Positions 1 to 8,477 of a stretch of DNA of 64,000 nucleotides are shown here, piece after piece; positions within the stretch are counted from its first letter, which is position 1; each line of letters begins with the position of its first letter. The stretch lies in contig NZ_CP047656.1 in assembly GCF_009906955.1 (NCBI RefSeq), positions 4,884,462 to 4,948,461 of the forward strand, in the 5' to 3' direction. The notes under the pieces were generated by a model. That model saw nothing but the letters and a program-made list of their open reading frames with translations. It was not told where the DNA came from and did not search any database. A program made the position numbers and the translations under genes. Source of the DNA: Paraglaciecola mesophila (GTDB lineage: Bacteria; Pseudomonadota; Gammaproteobacteria; Enterobacterales; Alteromonadaceae).

Positions 1-461
1 GAGCACGTTTCGCTGACTGGGGTATGACGGATGAAATTCGCAAAGCCGCCGCAAAATACGCAGACGTCATGAGTTACAACTACTACAAAGAAGCCATTAC
101 CGACGAAGCGTGGGGCTTCTTAGCCGAGATAGACAAACCGAGTATTATCGGAGAGTTTCATAACGGCGCCCTCGATTCTGGCTTGCTCAATCCGGGCTTG
201 ATCCACGCTGAATCACAAGCAGATAGAGGGAAAAAATATCAAGAGTACGTTAATAGTGTCATTGATAATCCGTATTTGATCGGTGCTCATTGGTTCCAAT
301 ACATTGATTCACCCCTGACGGGACGAGCATATGACGGTGAGAACTACAATGTGGGTTTTGTTAGCGTAACCGATACGCCATATAAACCTTTGGTTGATGC
401 GGCCAAAGACGTTAATCAGCAGATTTACACTAGGCGGTTTGGCAATGCTCAATCTAAATAA
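1..461 (+). CDS. GH50 beta-agarase, C-terminal part (5' end outside window)
   Basis: The reading frame is open from the first base, so the gene begins upstream and only about 153 C-terminal residues are present. They align closely by eye with the end of the second agarase at 1688-4096: ARFADWGMTDEI here against ARMANWGMPDEI there, and both share GAHWFQYID and GRA(Y/F)DGEN. The IIGEFHNG motif, with Glu encoded at 153-155, corresponds to the catalytic nucleophile Glu of GH50 agarases. The enzyme would cleave beta-1,4 linkages in agarose to neoagaro-oligosaccharides. Two paralogous agarases flanking a lactonase-like lipoprotein suggest a polysaccharide-utilisation cluster. The next gene's start overlaps this gene's end by 17 bp, so they are probably co-transcribed. 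Confidence 0.88.
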   Translation, partial: ARFADWGMTDEIRKAAAKYADVMSYNYYKEAITDEAWGFLAEIDKPSIIGEFHNGALDSGLLNPGLIHAESQADRGKKYQEYVNSVIDNPYLIGAHWFQYIDSPLTGRAYDGENYNVGFVSVTDTPYKPLVDAAKDVNQQIYTRRFGNAQSK

Positions 462-1617
462 ACGCTATGTAGTAACCACTATACTTAGTGCTATCACCCT
501 GGTGGCGCTAGGCGGATGCACAACAACGAGTGCACCGTCAGGTAAGGGGGAGCAAGCTCAGGTTCAACGTACCCCGGCATCAAGGTTAGATGCTGCGTCG
601 CTCAATGGGCCTGTGCGTGTCGGTGCCTTTGAAATTTTTGACCCTAAAGTGCTCAGTATTTTGGACCTAGAGGCCACTATTGACGTTTTAGCCAGAGGCT
701 TTGAGTGGGTGGAAGGGCCTGTTTGGTCTGCTGAAGATGAGGCTCTACTATTCTCAGATATCCCAACGCATAAAGTTTATCGTTACAAAGCAGGGCAGGG
801 TGTAAGCGAGTTGCTTACCCATAGCGGTTTTTCGAACGGCTTAGTATTTAACAACCAACAGCAACTTATTTTAATGCAGTCTCGCACTCGCCAAATTGGG
901 TTGTTAAAAAACTCAATAAGTACGTTATTGGCTGACGGGAATAAGCGTGCCCGACCCGTTGCTTCAGCCCCAGACGGGCACACCGAGAAAAAAGTAAGCA
1001 CAGGCGATGCGACGTTTGACGCAAGCAAGTACCTCGTTCTCGCTAGCCACTTCCAAGGCAAAAAGTTTAATAGCCCGAATGATGGGGTTTTCAGTCGTAA
1101 AGGAGGTACCAAAGGTACGCTCTATTTCACTGACCCGCCCTATGGGTTAGCGAAGCAATTAGAGGATCCGGCCAAAGAGCTGGCGTTTCAAGGCGTATAT
1201 GCTTTGAGCCCTAAGGGAAATTTAACCCTGCTTGACGATTCCCTTGTTTATCCTAATGGCATTGCATTGTCTCCTGACGAGAAAACACTCTATGTATCGG
1301 CCTCTAACACTGCTAATCCTAGTTGGTATAACTACGTAATAGACGATGACGGTCGGGTACACAGCCGCAAGTTGTTCCATCAAGCGCCTGTTCAATCACA
1401 CAGCCAGCATGGTTTACCCGATGGCTTAAAGGTGCATCGTAGCGGGATCGTGTTTGCGACGGGTCCCGAGGGAATTTGGGTTTTTGACCCTCAAGGCGTA
1501 TTGCTGGCAAAAGTGCATTTGCCGAGTATAGCGGCCAATTTAGCGTTTAATGCAGATCAAACAAAAGTCTTTGTGACGGCTCACCATCAATTACTTAGTT
1601 TTAGTTTAAAACCTTAG
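445..1617 (+). CDS. SMP-30/gluconolactonase-like lipoprotein
   Basis: This 390-aa protein starts at the ATG at 445, chosen because it gives a clean lipoprotein signal (LVALGGC, lipobox Cys around residue 26); an earlier in-frame ATG at 394 would bury that signal. The body is a six-bladed SMP-30/gluconolaconase propeller with EGPVW (Glu about residue 90), SPND (Asn about 212), FTDPPYG, PNGIALSPDEKTLYVS and PDGLKV (Asp about 326). These Glu, Asn and Asp residues are the usual divalent-metal ligands. The family hydrolyses sugar lactones. Its position between two agarases suggests a role in processing agar-derived sugars in the periplasm or at the outer membrane, but the substrate is inferred only. 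Confidence 0.82.
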   Translation: MLNLNKRYVVTTILSAITLVALGGCTTTSAPSGKGEQAQVQRTPASRLDAASLNGPVRVGAFEIFDPKVLSILDLEATIDVLARGFEWVEGPVWSAEDEALLFSDIPTHKVYRYKAGQGVSELLTHSGFSNGLVFNNQQQLILMQSRTRQIGLLKNSISTLLADGNKRARPVASAPDGHTEKKVSTGDATFDASKYLVLASHFQGKKFNSPNDGVFSRKGGTKGTLYFTDPPYGLAKQLEDPAKELAFQGVYALSPKGNLTLLDDSLVYPNGIALSPDEKTLYVSASNTANPSWYNYVIDDDGRVHSRKLFHQAPVQSHSQHGLPDGLKVHRSGIVFATGPEGIWVFDPQGVLLAKVHLPSIAANLAFNADQTKVFVTAHHQLLSFSLKP

Positions 1618-1687
1618 GTTAGCTTCAGCCTTGAGTAACCGCACGTACTCATGGCTGAACAACCTATTTCACAACGGGAAGAACAAG

Positions 1688-4096
1688 ATGAAATACCGAC
1701 AATTAACCAAAAAGGCTTCCTTTAGTCTGAGCGCAATTGCCCTAGCCATTGCTTTGACCGGCTGTAGTAATGATCAACAAGAAGTGGCCCAGTCCAAGCG
1801 TGCCCAAGAAGAGTTTACTGGTAAAAATAGTCAACAGGGCGCAGCGCAAGACGCATTTGCTAACGAGCAAAGAATTGCTTCGTTGATTGACTTTGATAAC
1901 AAAGAGCAATTTTCTTGGTTGCATGAAAGCGATATTTCCTTGACGCAGATCACCAGTAGCGACAGCATGGCTAATAAACAGCTAGCAGTGGAGTTTGAAA
2001 GTGCTGGTAATATTTCTACCTTGCGGGTGGAGCCTCCCACTCCGTGGAATTTGTCTGAGTACGAAAACTACAATATTGCGTTTGATGTACAAAACACTAG
2101 TCAAAGTTCGGTTCATTTGTATTTGTCATTAGAGAATACTCAGGGCCAGATACAAAGCCACTCTATTGCCTTGGCGCCTGATTATTCAGGAACAGTTTAC
2201 TTCCCTCTTGATGGCATAGAAGCCGAAACTGACAGCGGCATGTGGGGCGATGTGCCTCATTGGCAAACCCAAGATGACTTAATGGTGTGGCGCTCTTGGC
2301 GCAAAGCAGACCAAGATTATAGCCAAATAAAAGCACTCAACTTTTTCACCATTGGAATATTGCAAAACAAATCTGTGATTTTAGATGATGTGCGTTTGCG
2401 TGCTAACCCAGTACATGACGCCAGTGTTATGGTCGGGTTAATTGATAAATATGGGCAAAACGCCAAACAAAGTACGCCTCTTGATGTGCATACCGACGCA
2501 CAATTAAAACAAAAAGCTGACGAAGAGTTAGCTGAATTAGCCAAATCAACGGGCATGCCAGACCGCTCTCGTTTTGGTGGATATACTAAGGCGCCTAAAC
2601 GTGAAGCAACCGGTTTTTTTAGAACCGAAAAAGTCGACGGAAAATGGTGGATGGTCGACCCAGATGGTTACCTGTTTTTCTCTCATGGCCCTGCTAACGT
2701 GCGCATGGCGAATATGACCACGCTAACGGGGATTGATTACGATCAGCCGAGTATTCGCAATCGCAGTAGTGAGGAAATTACCCCAGAAGATTCCATGGGG
2801 ATAGTGCACATTCCTAACGAAATCAAAGACAAACGTTATGTTATTTCCGAGGCCCGGCATGACATGTTCCAGTGGTTACCTAGCTATGATGATGAGCTAG
2901 CAGAACATTACAGCTACCGCCGTTCAACGCATAAAGGGCCGATCCCCCACGGTGAAACCTATAGTTTTTATCGCGCAAACTTAGAGCGCCGATATGGTGA
3001 TCATGGCGAAAAAAATGGTGTACCTTCCTACGTAGACACTTGGCACGACGTCACCGCCAAACGCATGCACGACTGGGGTTTTACCTCTTTTGGCAATTGG
3101 GTTGATCCGGCATTTTATCAATCAGAGCAAGTACCTTATTTCGCCAATGGCTGGATTATTGGTGATTTTCAAACCTTGTCAGGGCATACCAATCACTGGG
3201 GGCTGATGCCTGACCCGTTCGATCCTGTTTTCGCACAGCGGGCGAAAGTGACTATTGATGCGATTGCACAGAATATTCAATCTTCGCCTTGGTGTGCTGG
3301 GGTGTTTATTGACAACGAAAAAAGTTGGGGCGAACGCGAAGGCACGGTCTCTCAGCGCTATGGCGTGATATTAGATGCCCTATCTAAAGGAGTGAGTGAA
3401 AGCCCAGCAAAACAAGCATTTAGTCATTATATGCACGAAAAGTATCAGACCATTGATGCCCTAAACACAGCTTGGTCATCAGATTTTACTAGCTGGCAAG
3501 CGTTCGATGAGGGGGCGACTTTCGAAGACTACAGTGCCGAGCAAGTAAGCGATTTATCAAAAATGCTGGAAATGTTAGGAGAGCAATACTTTAAAGTGGT
3601 GCATAACACCCTAGAGGCCGCTTTGCCAAATCATCTGTATATGGGGGCACGTATGGCGAACTGGGGTATGCCTGACGAGATCATTACCGCTTCATTAAAA
3701 TACTCAGATGTGCTGAGCTTCAATATTTATGAAGAAGGGGTGCAAGAACATTATTGGAAATTTTTAGAAGAGGTTGATTTACCTGTGGTGATTGGCGAGT
3801 TCCATATTGGAAGCACCAAAGAATCAGGTATGTACAATCCTGGCATTGTGCATGCTGCCAACCAGCGTGATAGAGCAAAGATGTATAAAGAATACATGCA
3901 AAGCGTACTGGACAAACCCTATATGGTTGGGGCCCACTGGTTTCAGTATATTGACGAGCCGATTACTGGGCGTGCCTTTGATGGCGAAAATGCCAATATT
4001 GGTTTTGTCACTGTGACTGATATGCCATATCCGCAAATGATTAAAGCGGTCAAAGAGGTGACATCCACCATGTACCAACAACGCCTAGCGAAGTAA
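1688..4096 (+). CDS. GH50 beta-agarase lipoprotein
   Basis: Full-length agarase of 802 aa from the ATG at 1688. A TTG at 1631 is in frame, but the later start places a lipoprotein signal (ALAIALTGC) at the N-terminus. Residues of about 60-240 form a beta-rich, carbohydrate-binding-like region; the remainder is the GH50 (beta/alpha)8 barrel. GVFIDNEKSWG carries the expected acid/base Glu (about residue 544) and VVIGEFHIG the nucleophile Glu (about 704). GH50 enzymes release neoagarobiose or neoagarotetraose from agarose, usually in exo mode. The lipid anchor implies cell-envelope location. It lies 70 bp after the SMP-30 gene and ends before a strong terminator, so it is the last gene of the agarase unit. 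Confidence 0.92.
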   Translation: MKYRQLTKKASFSLSAIALAIALTGCSNDQQEVAQSKRAQEEFTGKNSQQGAAQDAFANEQRIASLIDFDNKEQFSWLHESDISLTQITSSDSMANKQLAVEFESAGNISTLRVEPPTPWNLSEYENYNIAFDVQNTSQSSVHLYLSLENTQGQIQSHSIALAPDYSGTVYFPLDGIEAETDSGMWGDVPHWQTQDDLMVWRSWRKADQDYSQIKALNFFTIGILQNKSVILDDVRLRANPVHDASVMVGLIDKYGQNAKQSTPLDVHTDAQLKQKADEELAELAKSTGMPDRSRFGGYTKAPKREATGFFRTEKVDGKWWMVDPDGYLFFSHGPANVRMANMTTLTGIDYDQPSIRNRSSEEITPEDSMGIVHIPNEIKDKRYVISEARHDMFQWLPSYDDELAEHYSYRRSTHKGPIPHGETYSFYRANLERRYGDHGEKNGVPSYVDTWHDVTAKRMHDWGFTSFGNWVDPAFYQSEQVPYFANGWIIGDFQTLSGHTNHWGLMPDPFDPVFAQRAKVTIDAIAQNIQSSPWCAGVFIDNEKSWGEREGTVSQRYGVILDALSKGVSESPAKQAFSHYMHEKYQTIDALNTAWSSDFTSWQAFDEGATFEDYSAEQVSDLSKMLEMLGEQYFKVVHNTLEAALPNHLYMGARMANWGMPDEIITASLKYSDVLSFNIYEEGVQEHYWKFLEEVDLPVVIGEFHIGSTKESGMYNPGIVHAANQRDRAKMYKEYMQSVLDKPYMVGAHWFQYIDEPITGRAFDGENANIGFVTVTDMPYPQMIKAVKEVTSTMYQQRLAK

Positions 4097-4119
4097 CATG
4101 CGTTAATCATTCGCGAACA

Positions 4120-4147
4120 CGCCCAATGTTTATTGGGCGTTTTTCTT
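4120..4147 (+). terminator. Rho-independent terminator after agarase
   Basis: A perfect 8-bp stem (CGCCCAAT / ATTGGGCG, 4120-4127 and 4132-4139) with a GTTT loop is followed by a T-rich run (TTTTTCTTT). It closes the agarase unit and lies between convergent genes. Confidence 0.85.
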
Positions 4148-4192
4148 TATAGACATTTAGACGCAGCGCGCTTTCACATCAAAAAACTGGGT

Positions 4193-5209
4193 TTAATTAG
4201 CCTGTACATTCACAACTAAGCGACCTCGAATTTCCCCATCAAGTAATTTTGTTGCTGCTTCTACCACTTGTTCTAAGGTGATCTCTTGGGCGATATCATC
4301 AAATACGCTAGGCTCAAGAATGTCACTTAATCGCTGCCAAGCTTCTTTTCTGTCTGCAATGGGGCGCATCACGCTGTCGATGCCAGCTAACGTTACACCG
4401 CGTAAAATAAAGGGGGCGACACTGGCAGGAAAGTCCATACCTTGGGCCAAACCACAGGCTGCCACGGTACCACCGTATTTTGTACTGGCGCAGGCATTGG
4501 CTAACGTGTGACTGCCCACTGAATCAATGACGCCTGCCCAGCGTTCTTTTGCAAGTGGTTTACCCGGCGATGAAAGTGTTTCTCGATGAATCACTTCACT
4601 TGCTCCAAGTGATTTAAGATAGGGACTTTCATCTAAGCGCCCGGTCGAGGCAACAACGGTATAGCCCAGTTTTGACAAGATTGAAATAGCGAAACTGCCC
4701 ACACCACCATTTGCACCTGTTACCAGTATTTCGCCTTTATCTGGGGTGACGCCGTTTTTTTCTAGGGCCAATACACACAACATAGCGGTGTAACCTGCGG
4801 TGCCTATGACCATTGATTGCTTAGGGCTAACATTAGCCGGCAGGGGAATTAACCACTCGCTCTTCATTCTTGCTTTTTGGGCTAAGCCTCCGCTGTGCTT
4901 TTCACCTACACCAAACCCATTGTTGATCACCACATCGCCTACGTTAAAATCTGCGCTGTCACTGTGTTCCACCACGCCCACCAAATCAATGCCGGGCACG
5001 AGTGGGAATTGACGTACGACTGGGCTTTTACCCGTGATCGCCAATCCATCCTTGTAGTTCAAAGTGCTGTACAACACTTTAATGGTGACGTCGCCCTCTG
5101 GTAGCAAGTTGTCATCAATTTGCTGTAGCCCTGCATGATAGCCTTGCTCATTTTTGTCGATAAGAATGCCGCTGAATGTTGAGTCTGTCGCTACTGAGTT
5201 GTTGTTCAT
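4193..5209 (-). CDS. acuI: Acrylyl-CoA reductase / YhdH-family quinone oxidoreductase
   Basis: A 338-aa medium-chain reductase of the YhdH/AcuI type. It shows the N-terminal GroES-like half with NYKDGLAITGK and PGIDLVGVVE, then the NADPH-binding Rossmann motif GANGGVGSFA around residue 165. AcuI reduces acryloyl-CoA to propionyl-CoA with NADPH, which detoxifies acrylate formed from DMSP; both are abundant around marine algae. The identification rests on the family and on the adjacent upstream AcuR-like TetR regulator. A TAGAC-n5-GTCTA operator lies 14 bp upstream of the start codon, so repression by AcuR is likely. No DMSP lyase gene is in the window. Confidence 0.85.
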   Translation of the reverse strand: MNNNSVATDSTFSGILIDKNEQGYHAGLQQIDDNLLPEGDVTIKVLYSTLNYKDGLAITGKSPVVRQFPLVPGIDLVGVVEHSDSADFNVGDVVINNGFGVGEKHSGGLAQKARMKSEWLIPLPANVSPKQSMVIGTAGYTAMLCVLALEKNGVTPDKGEILVTGANGGVGSFAISILSKLGYTVVASTGRLDESPYLKSLGASEVIHRETLSSPGKPLAKERWAGVIDSVGSHTLANACASTKYGGTVAACGLAQGMDFPASVAPFILRGVTLAGIDSVMRPIADRKEAWQRLSDILEPSVFDDIAQEITLEQVVEAATKLLDGEIRGRLVVNVQAN

Positions 5210-5222
5210 GTTTTCTCCAATT

Positions 5223-5237
5223 TAGACCGATCGTCTA
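5223..5237. promoter_or_regulatory. Putative AcuR operator upstream of acuI
   Basis: TAGACCGATCGTCTA has perfect 5-bp inverted arms (TAGAC / GTCTA). The identical 15 bp recurs upstream of acuR at 5909-5923, and there are no other genes between the two sites than acuR. Confidence 0.75.
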
Positions 5238-5265
5238 TTAATAATTGTAAAAAAAACCTCACTCG

Positions 5266-5898
5266 TTAATGAGTGAGGGTGAGTAAAAAGTATTGTAAGA
5301 ATAATCTGAGAGGTTTATCACTTTGCGTTAGCTTGGCGCGGCTGACTGCGCCTTCCCAACCTATCCAAAAATACTCAGCTAACGCGTGACAATCTGCTGC
5401 CGAGTGAATCTCGTGACGGGCTTTTGCCTCCTCTAAACACGTGGCTACCTTGTGCTGCCAGTTGGCAAACACTTTGGCGAGCTGTCCTCGAAAGCTAACG
5501 GGTAGTGCATCGACTTCTTGCCCCAAGTTGCCAACTAAACAACCACGCTTAAAATCGTGGCGGGCCATGCCATGAGCTGCGTCATTCACGAAATTTTCTA
5601 CGCGCATTAAGGGGGCATATTGTTCATTACGTAGGTGAAAATCCAGCTTGGATGAAAAATAGTTGTCGTATTGCGTAATAAGCATTTCACCGTAGGCTTC
5701 TTTACTTGCAAAGTAATGGTAGAACGATCCTTTAGGCACCCCAGCCTTTTTCAATATGGTATCGATGCCTGAAGAGGCAAAGCCAAATTCTGTCAGGTGC
5801 TCTAAACCGACCCGGATAAGTTCTGCTTTAGTATCAGGGTTGTCGCGAGCCACTTTTGGTGGGCGGCCACGCCTTGGTTTTGTGATAGGTATTTTCAT
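5266..5898 (-). CDS. acuR: TetR-family regulator AcuR
   Basis: A 210-aa TetR-family repressor. The N-terminal helix-turn-helix covers about residues 25-75 (SGIDTILKKAGVPKGSFYHYF). The C-terminal ligand domain carries GMARHDFKRGCLVGNLGQE and the AEYFWIGWEGAVSRAKL segment, both close to my memory of Rhodobacter sphaeroides AcuR, which senses acrylate and derepresses acuI. The basic tail before the HTH (KPRRGRPPK) is also typical. It lies 56 bp upstream of acuI on the same strand. Its own start is preceded by a copy of the same operator found before acuI, which implies autorepression plus control of acuI. Confidence 0.85.
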   Translation of the reverse strand: MKIPITKPRRGRPPKVARDNPDTKAELIRVGLEHLTEFGFASSGIDTILKKAGVPKGSFYHYFASKEAYGEMLITQYDNYFSSKLDFHLRNEQYAPLMRVENFVNDAAHGMARHDFKRGCLVGNLGQEVDALPVSFRGQLAKVFANWQHKVATCLEEAKARHEIHSAADCHALAEYFWIGWEGAVSRAKLTQSDKPLRLFLQYFLLTLTH

Positions 5899-5908
5899 AT
5901 GGCTATAT

Positions 5909-5923
5909 TAGACCGATCGTCTA
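5909..5923. promoter_or_regulatory. Putative AcuR operator upstream of acuR
   Basis: A second exact copy of TAGACCGATCGTCTA, 11 bp before the acuR start codon. It overlaps the expected promoter or leader region, consistent with autoregulation. Confidence 0.75.
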
Positions 5924-6051
5924 ATTAATTGCAATGGCTTTTTAATGACCCGATCAGTTGATGCTAAATCGGTTGTGGATATACTGGGTTTACTCGCTTA
6001 GATTAACGGACTGTTTTCTTTGGAAAACCAATCGCAGATAAGGAAAAAACT

Positions 6052-6469
6052 GTGACATTAAAAAATGAATGTCTGGTTAATGAACCTCCAAAGGTCAGTG
6101 AGTTTTGTGTTTTGCGTCAAAGAGTAGGGTGGGGTGATACGTGCCCTGAAATGGCTAAGCAAAGTCTGCAAAACAGTCTGTATTGTGTGTATTTACATTG
6201 ATAATAACCTTTGCGCCACCGGTCGCGTGGTAGGAGACGGGGTGATGTATTTTTATATTCAAGACGTCATTGTCGACCCTGAGTATCAAGGCCAAGGCTT
6301 AGGCGACAAAGTCATGTTCGAAATAGAAACCTACTTGCAAGCCACGTGTAAAACAGGCGCTACTATTGGGTTATTTTCGGCTGCGAACAAGGAAGGTTTT
6401 TACCTCAGATACGGATATTTAGCACGGCCTACTCGGACCTTAGGTTCTGGTATGTACAAAACAGTTTAA
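6052..6469 (+). pseudogene. GNAT N-acetyltransferase disrupted by a 1-base frameshift
   Basis: From GTG 6052, preceded by AAGGAA, the frame encodes the GNAT N-terminus (EFCVLRQRVGWGDT, then NSLYCVYLH) and stops at TGA 6199-6201. The downstream frame continues with CATGRVVGDGVMYFYIQDV and VDPEYQGQGLG, the acetyl-CoA-binding motif A, and ends at 6469. Removing one T at 6198/6199 joins the halves as YLHDNNLCATGR, a normal sequence for this family. The intact protein would be about 138 aa. Either a real single-base insertion has inactivated the gene or the base is a sequencing error. The substrate is unknown. Confidence 0.8.
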
Positions 6470-6615
6470 ACTTGATATTTCAAATGCATTAAACAAGGGG
6501 GACTTTTAATTTGATGCCATAAGTCAGCCCATTGTTAAGGTATGTACTTGTCCCCATGTTAGTTAATTCTCAAGACTAAATGTAATTCATTACTACTACG
6601 TAAGGAGCTGTTTGT

Positions 6616-7158
6616 ATGAGTCGTCATTTTGATAAGGCCGATGGCCTGTGTGAAGATAGAGATCCCGCCACGCTTGGCTATGTGTTTAACCAGACTATGT
6701 TACGTATTGCTGATCCCAAGCGTTCGTTAGATTTTTACACACGTGTGATGGGTATGACCTTGTTGAAGCGCCTTGATTTCCCTGAAATGAAATTCAGTTT
6801 GTATTTTTTAACTGCAGGAGACGACTTTTCTGATGTCAGCCAAGACACTAATACCCGCACAGTGCAAACCTTTGGCCGCCCAGCTATGTTAGAACTGACG
6901 CACAATTGGGCTGATACCGCGGACAATATCCAGTATCACAATGGCAATAGTGAGCCCAAAGGGTTTGGGCATATCGGCTTTCACGTGCCTGATCTTGAAA
7001 CCTCGTGCCAGCGTTTTGAAGACTTAGGCGTGCCGTTTCAGAAGCGCCCCAATGACGGCTCAATGAAAGGGATCGCCTTTATAAAAGACCCAGATGGGTA
7101 TTGGATTGAGATTTTTGATGCCAACAAAGTCGCAGGCAATATTGCAGACCACCTGTAA
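6616..7158 (+). CDS. gloA: Glyoxalase I (lactoylglutathione lyase)
   Basis: The 180-aa protein is of the longer glyoxalase I type shared by pseudomonads and eukaryotes. The four metal ligands can be placed: Gln in FNQTMLRIADP, Glu in LELTHNW, His in GHIGFHVPD and Glu in YWIEIFD. DPKRSLDFYTRVMGMTLL is the family signature. It isomerises the methylglyoxal-glutathione hemithioacetal to S-lactoylglutathione in the cytoplasm. A ribosome-binding site (AAGGAG) sits about 9 bp before the ATG. It appears to be monocistronic. Confidence 0.93.
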   Translation: MSRHFDKADGLCEDRDPATLGYVFNQTMLRIADPKRSLDFYTRVMGMTLLKRLDFPEMKFSLYFLTAGDDFSDVSQDTNTRTVQTFGRPAMLELTHNWADTADNIQYHNGNSEPKGFGHIGFHVPDLETSCQRFEDLGVPFQKRPNDGSMKGIAFIKDPDGYWIEIFDANKVAGNIADHL

Positions 7159-7515
7159 GTATATAACAGGGCGTATATTCATGCGCCCACTGCCTTTTAG
7201 GCTTCTAACTTCTCGACCTTTGCGCCTCTTAGTTTCTTAACCTCTCAACCTCTCAACCTCTCTATATCTTAGCTATTTGTTACACAGCAGCCTAGGTACT
7301 TGGCTCACGGTTTCGCTTGAGTGAAGTACCGCCTCTCATGCTCTGGAGTTCGTTAACGTTAATGTGCCGTTGCTAGCCTTGAACAACTGGCTGATTATAT
7401 AGAATTAATTGATATTGTTTCCTTTCATAGCTTATTTATCCATTAAATGCGATGTAATAAATTACAGCTCTAGATTGCAAATATAAGATTTAGCAACATC
7501 TTAGGAATAACAATT
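7159..7515. other. Intergenic region with short C/T-rich tandem repeats
   Basis: There is no supportable gene here. Just after gloA, GGGCGTAT...ATGCGCCC (7169-7187) forms a short hairpin without a T-run. Around 7230-7265 the motif AACCTCTCA repeats two to three times in tandem. An AT-rich stretch before 7516 probably holds the promoter of the next gene. Confidence 0.5.
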
Positions 7516-8427
7516 ATGTCAACGAATCAATTACATCAGGCACGTCACTTAACGTTACCCTCTCGAGAAGCCATGCTTCATAGAGTGCCTTCGGTACAGC
7601 AGTTTTGGACCCACAACTACCATCTTTTGAGGGAGGCATGGAAAGAGTGGGAAGAAAGCCAAAACGCGAGTCTTTCGCCTATAGGCAGCGCTTTGTTAGA
7701 CAGTCGTTTACGCGAAGCGGTGGCGCACGCGTGGGAAGATCCAAGTAAAGAATCAGCCGTGTTAGAATTGATGCATGAAGTAGCACCAGATGTGTTTGAG
7801 TTTCAGTTTTTTGAGCCCCAGCGTTTGGCCGATTTACGGACTTACCTTGAGCAGGCCTGGGATGCGCAAATCCCACTTCGCCCGCCCTATGGTATCGTAT
7901 TAAATCGCCGCGGTGCGATGCTCGACAGCCGCTCTGAAGGTTACTTAGCTGCCCCAGGTTTTCAGGCGTTTTATCGTGAATTGCTTAACACCTACATGCG
8001 CCCGATAGCACGCTTATTGTTCCCTGAAATTATGGGTTACGATACGCAAACCTTTGGTTTTTCGATTCATTATAAGCCCAATACAGATACGTCGATTCGA
8101 CCCCATACCGATGCGTCAGCGGTGACATTGAACATTAATATCAATCTGCCGAACGAACCTTTTACTGGTTCAACTGTGGACTTTTATAACCCAAGTGCAG
8201 GGAAAATGATCCCACTGGCATTTACCTCAGGCAGTGCCATGATCCACCGGGGCAATGTGGTTCACGCCGCTCAGCCTATTACTAGTGGTGAGCGCACAAA
8301 TTTAGTACTTTGGTTATATGGCGACAATGGCAGAATGCCAATCCAAGGCACCCAGCGCGACTTAGTTGATGCGAAGCTGCGCTGGAGAATGCCAACCGGC
8401 CAATTGGACAATTTTGCACCGTTTTAA
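7516..8427 (+). CDS. 2-oxoglutarate/Fe(II)-dependent oxygenase
   Basis: The 303-aa protein carries the double-stranded beta-helix facial triad of 2OG oxygenases. H197 and D199 lie in RPHTDASA, H250 lies in VVHAAQP, and R260 in GERTNLVLWLYG is the expected 2-oxoglutarate-binding Arg. The layout resembles prolyl-4-hydroxylase-like (PKHD) proteins, including animal OGFOD-type and plant procollagen hydroxylase relatives. The N-terminal 100 residues are helical and not diagnostic. The substrate cannot be stated; a protein or amino-acid side chain is most likely. It has its own upstream region and is followed by an opposing gene. Confidence 0.75.
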   Translation: MSTNQLHQARHLTLPSREAMLHRVPSVQQFWTHNYHLLREAWKEWEESQNASLSPIGSALLDSRLREAVAHAWEDPSKESAVLELMHEVAPDVFEFQFFEPQRLADLRTYLEQAWDAQIPLRPPYGIVLNRRGAMLDSRSEGYLAAPGFQAFYRELLNTYMRPIARLLFPEIMGYDTQTFGFSIHYKPNTDTSIRPHTDASAVTLNININLPNEPFTGSTVDFYNPSAGKMIPLAFTSGSAMIHRGNVVHAAQPITSGERTNLVLWLYGDNGRMPIQGTQRDLVDAKLRWRMPTGQLDNFAPF

Positions 8428-8477
8428 CAAGGATTCGGTTTGTAGGTGCCTAGACGGCCGCACACTAAACCAAGTGG

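Noticed and set aside
1..461. First agarase considered a pseudogene fragment
   Set aside because: The frame is open to the window edge, so truncation is caused by the window and not by mutation.
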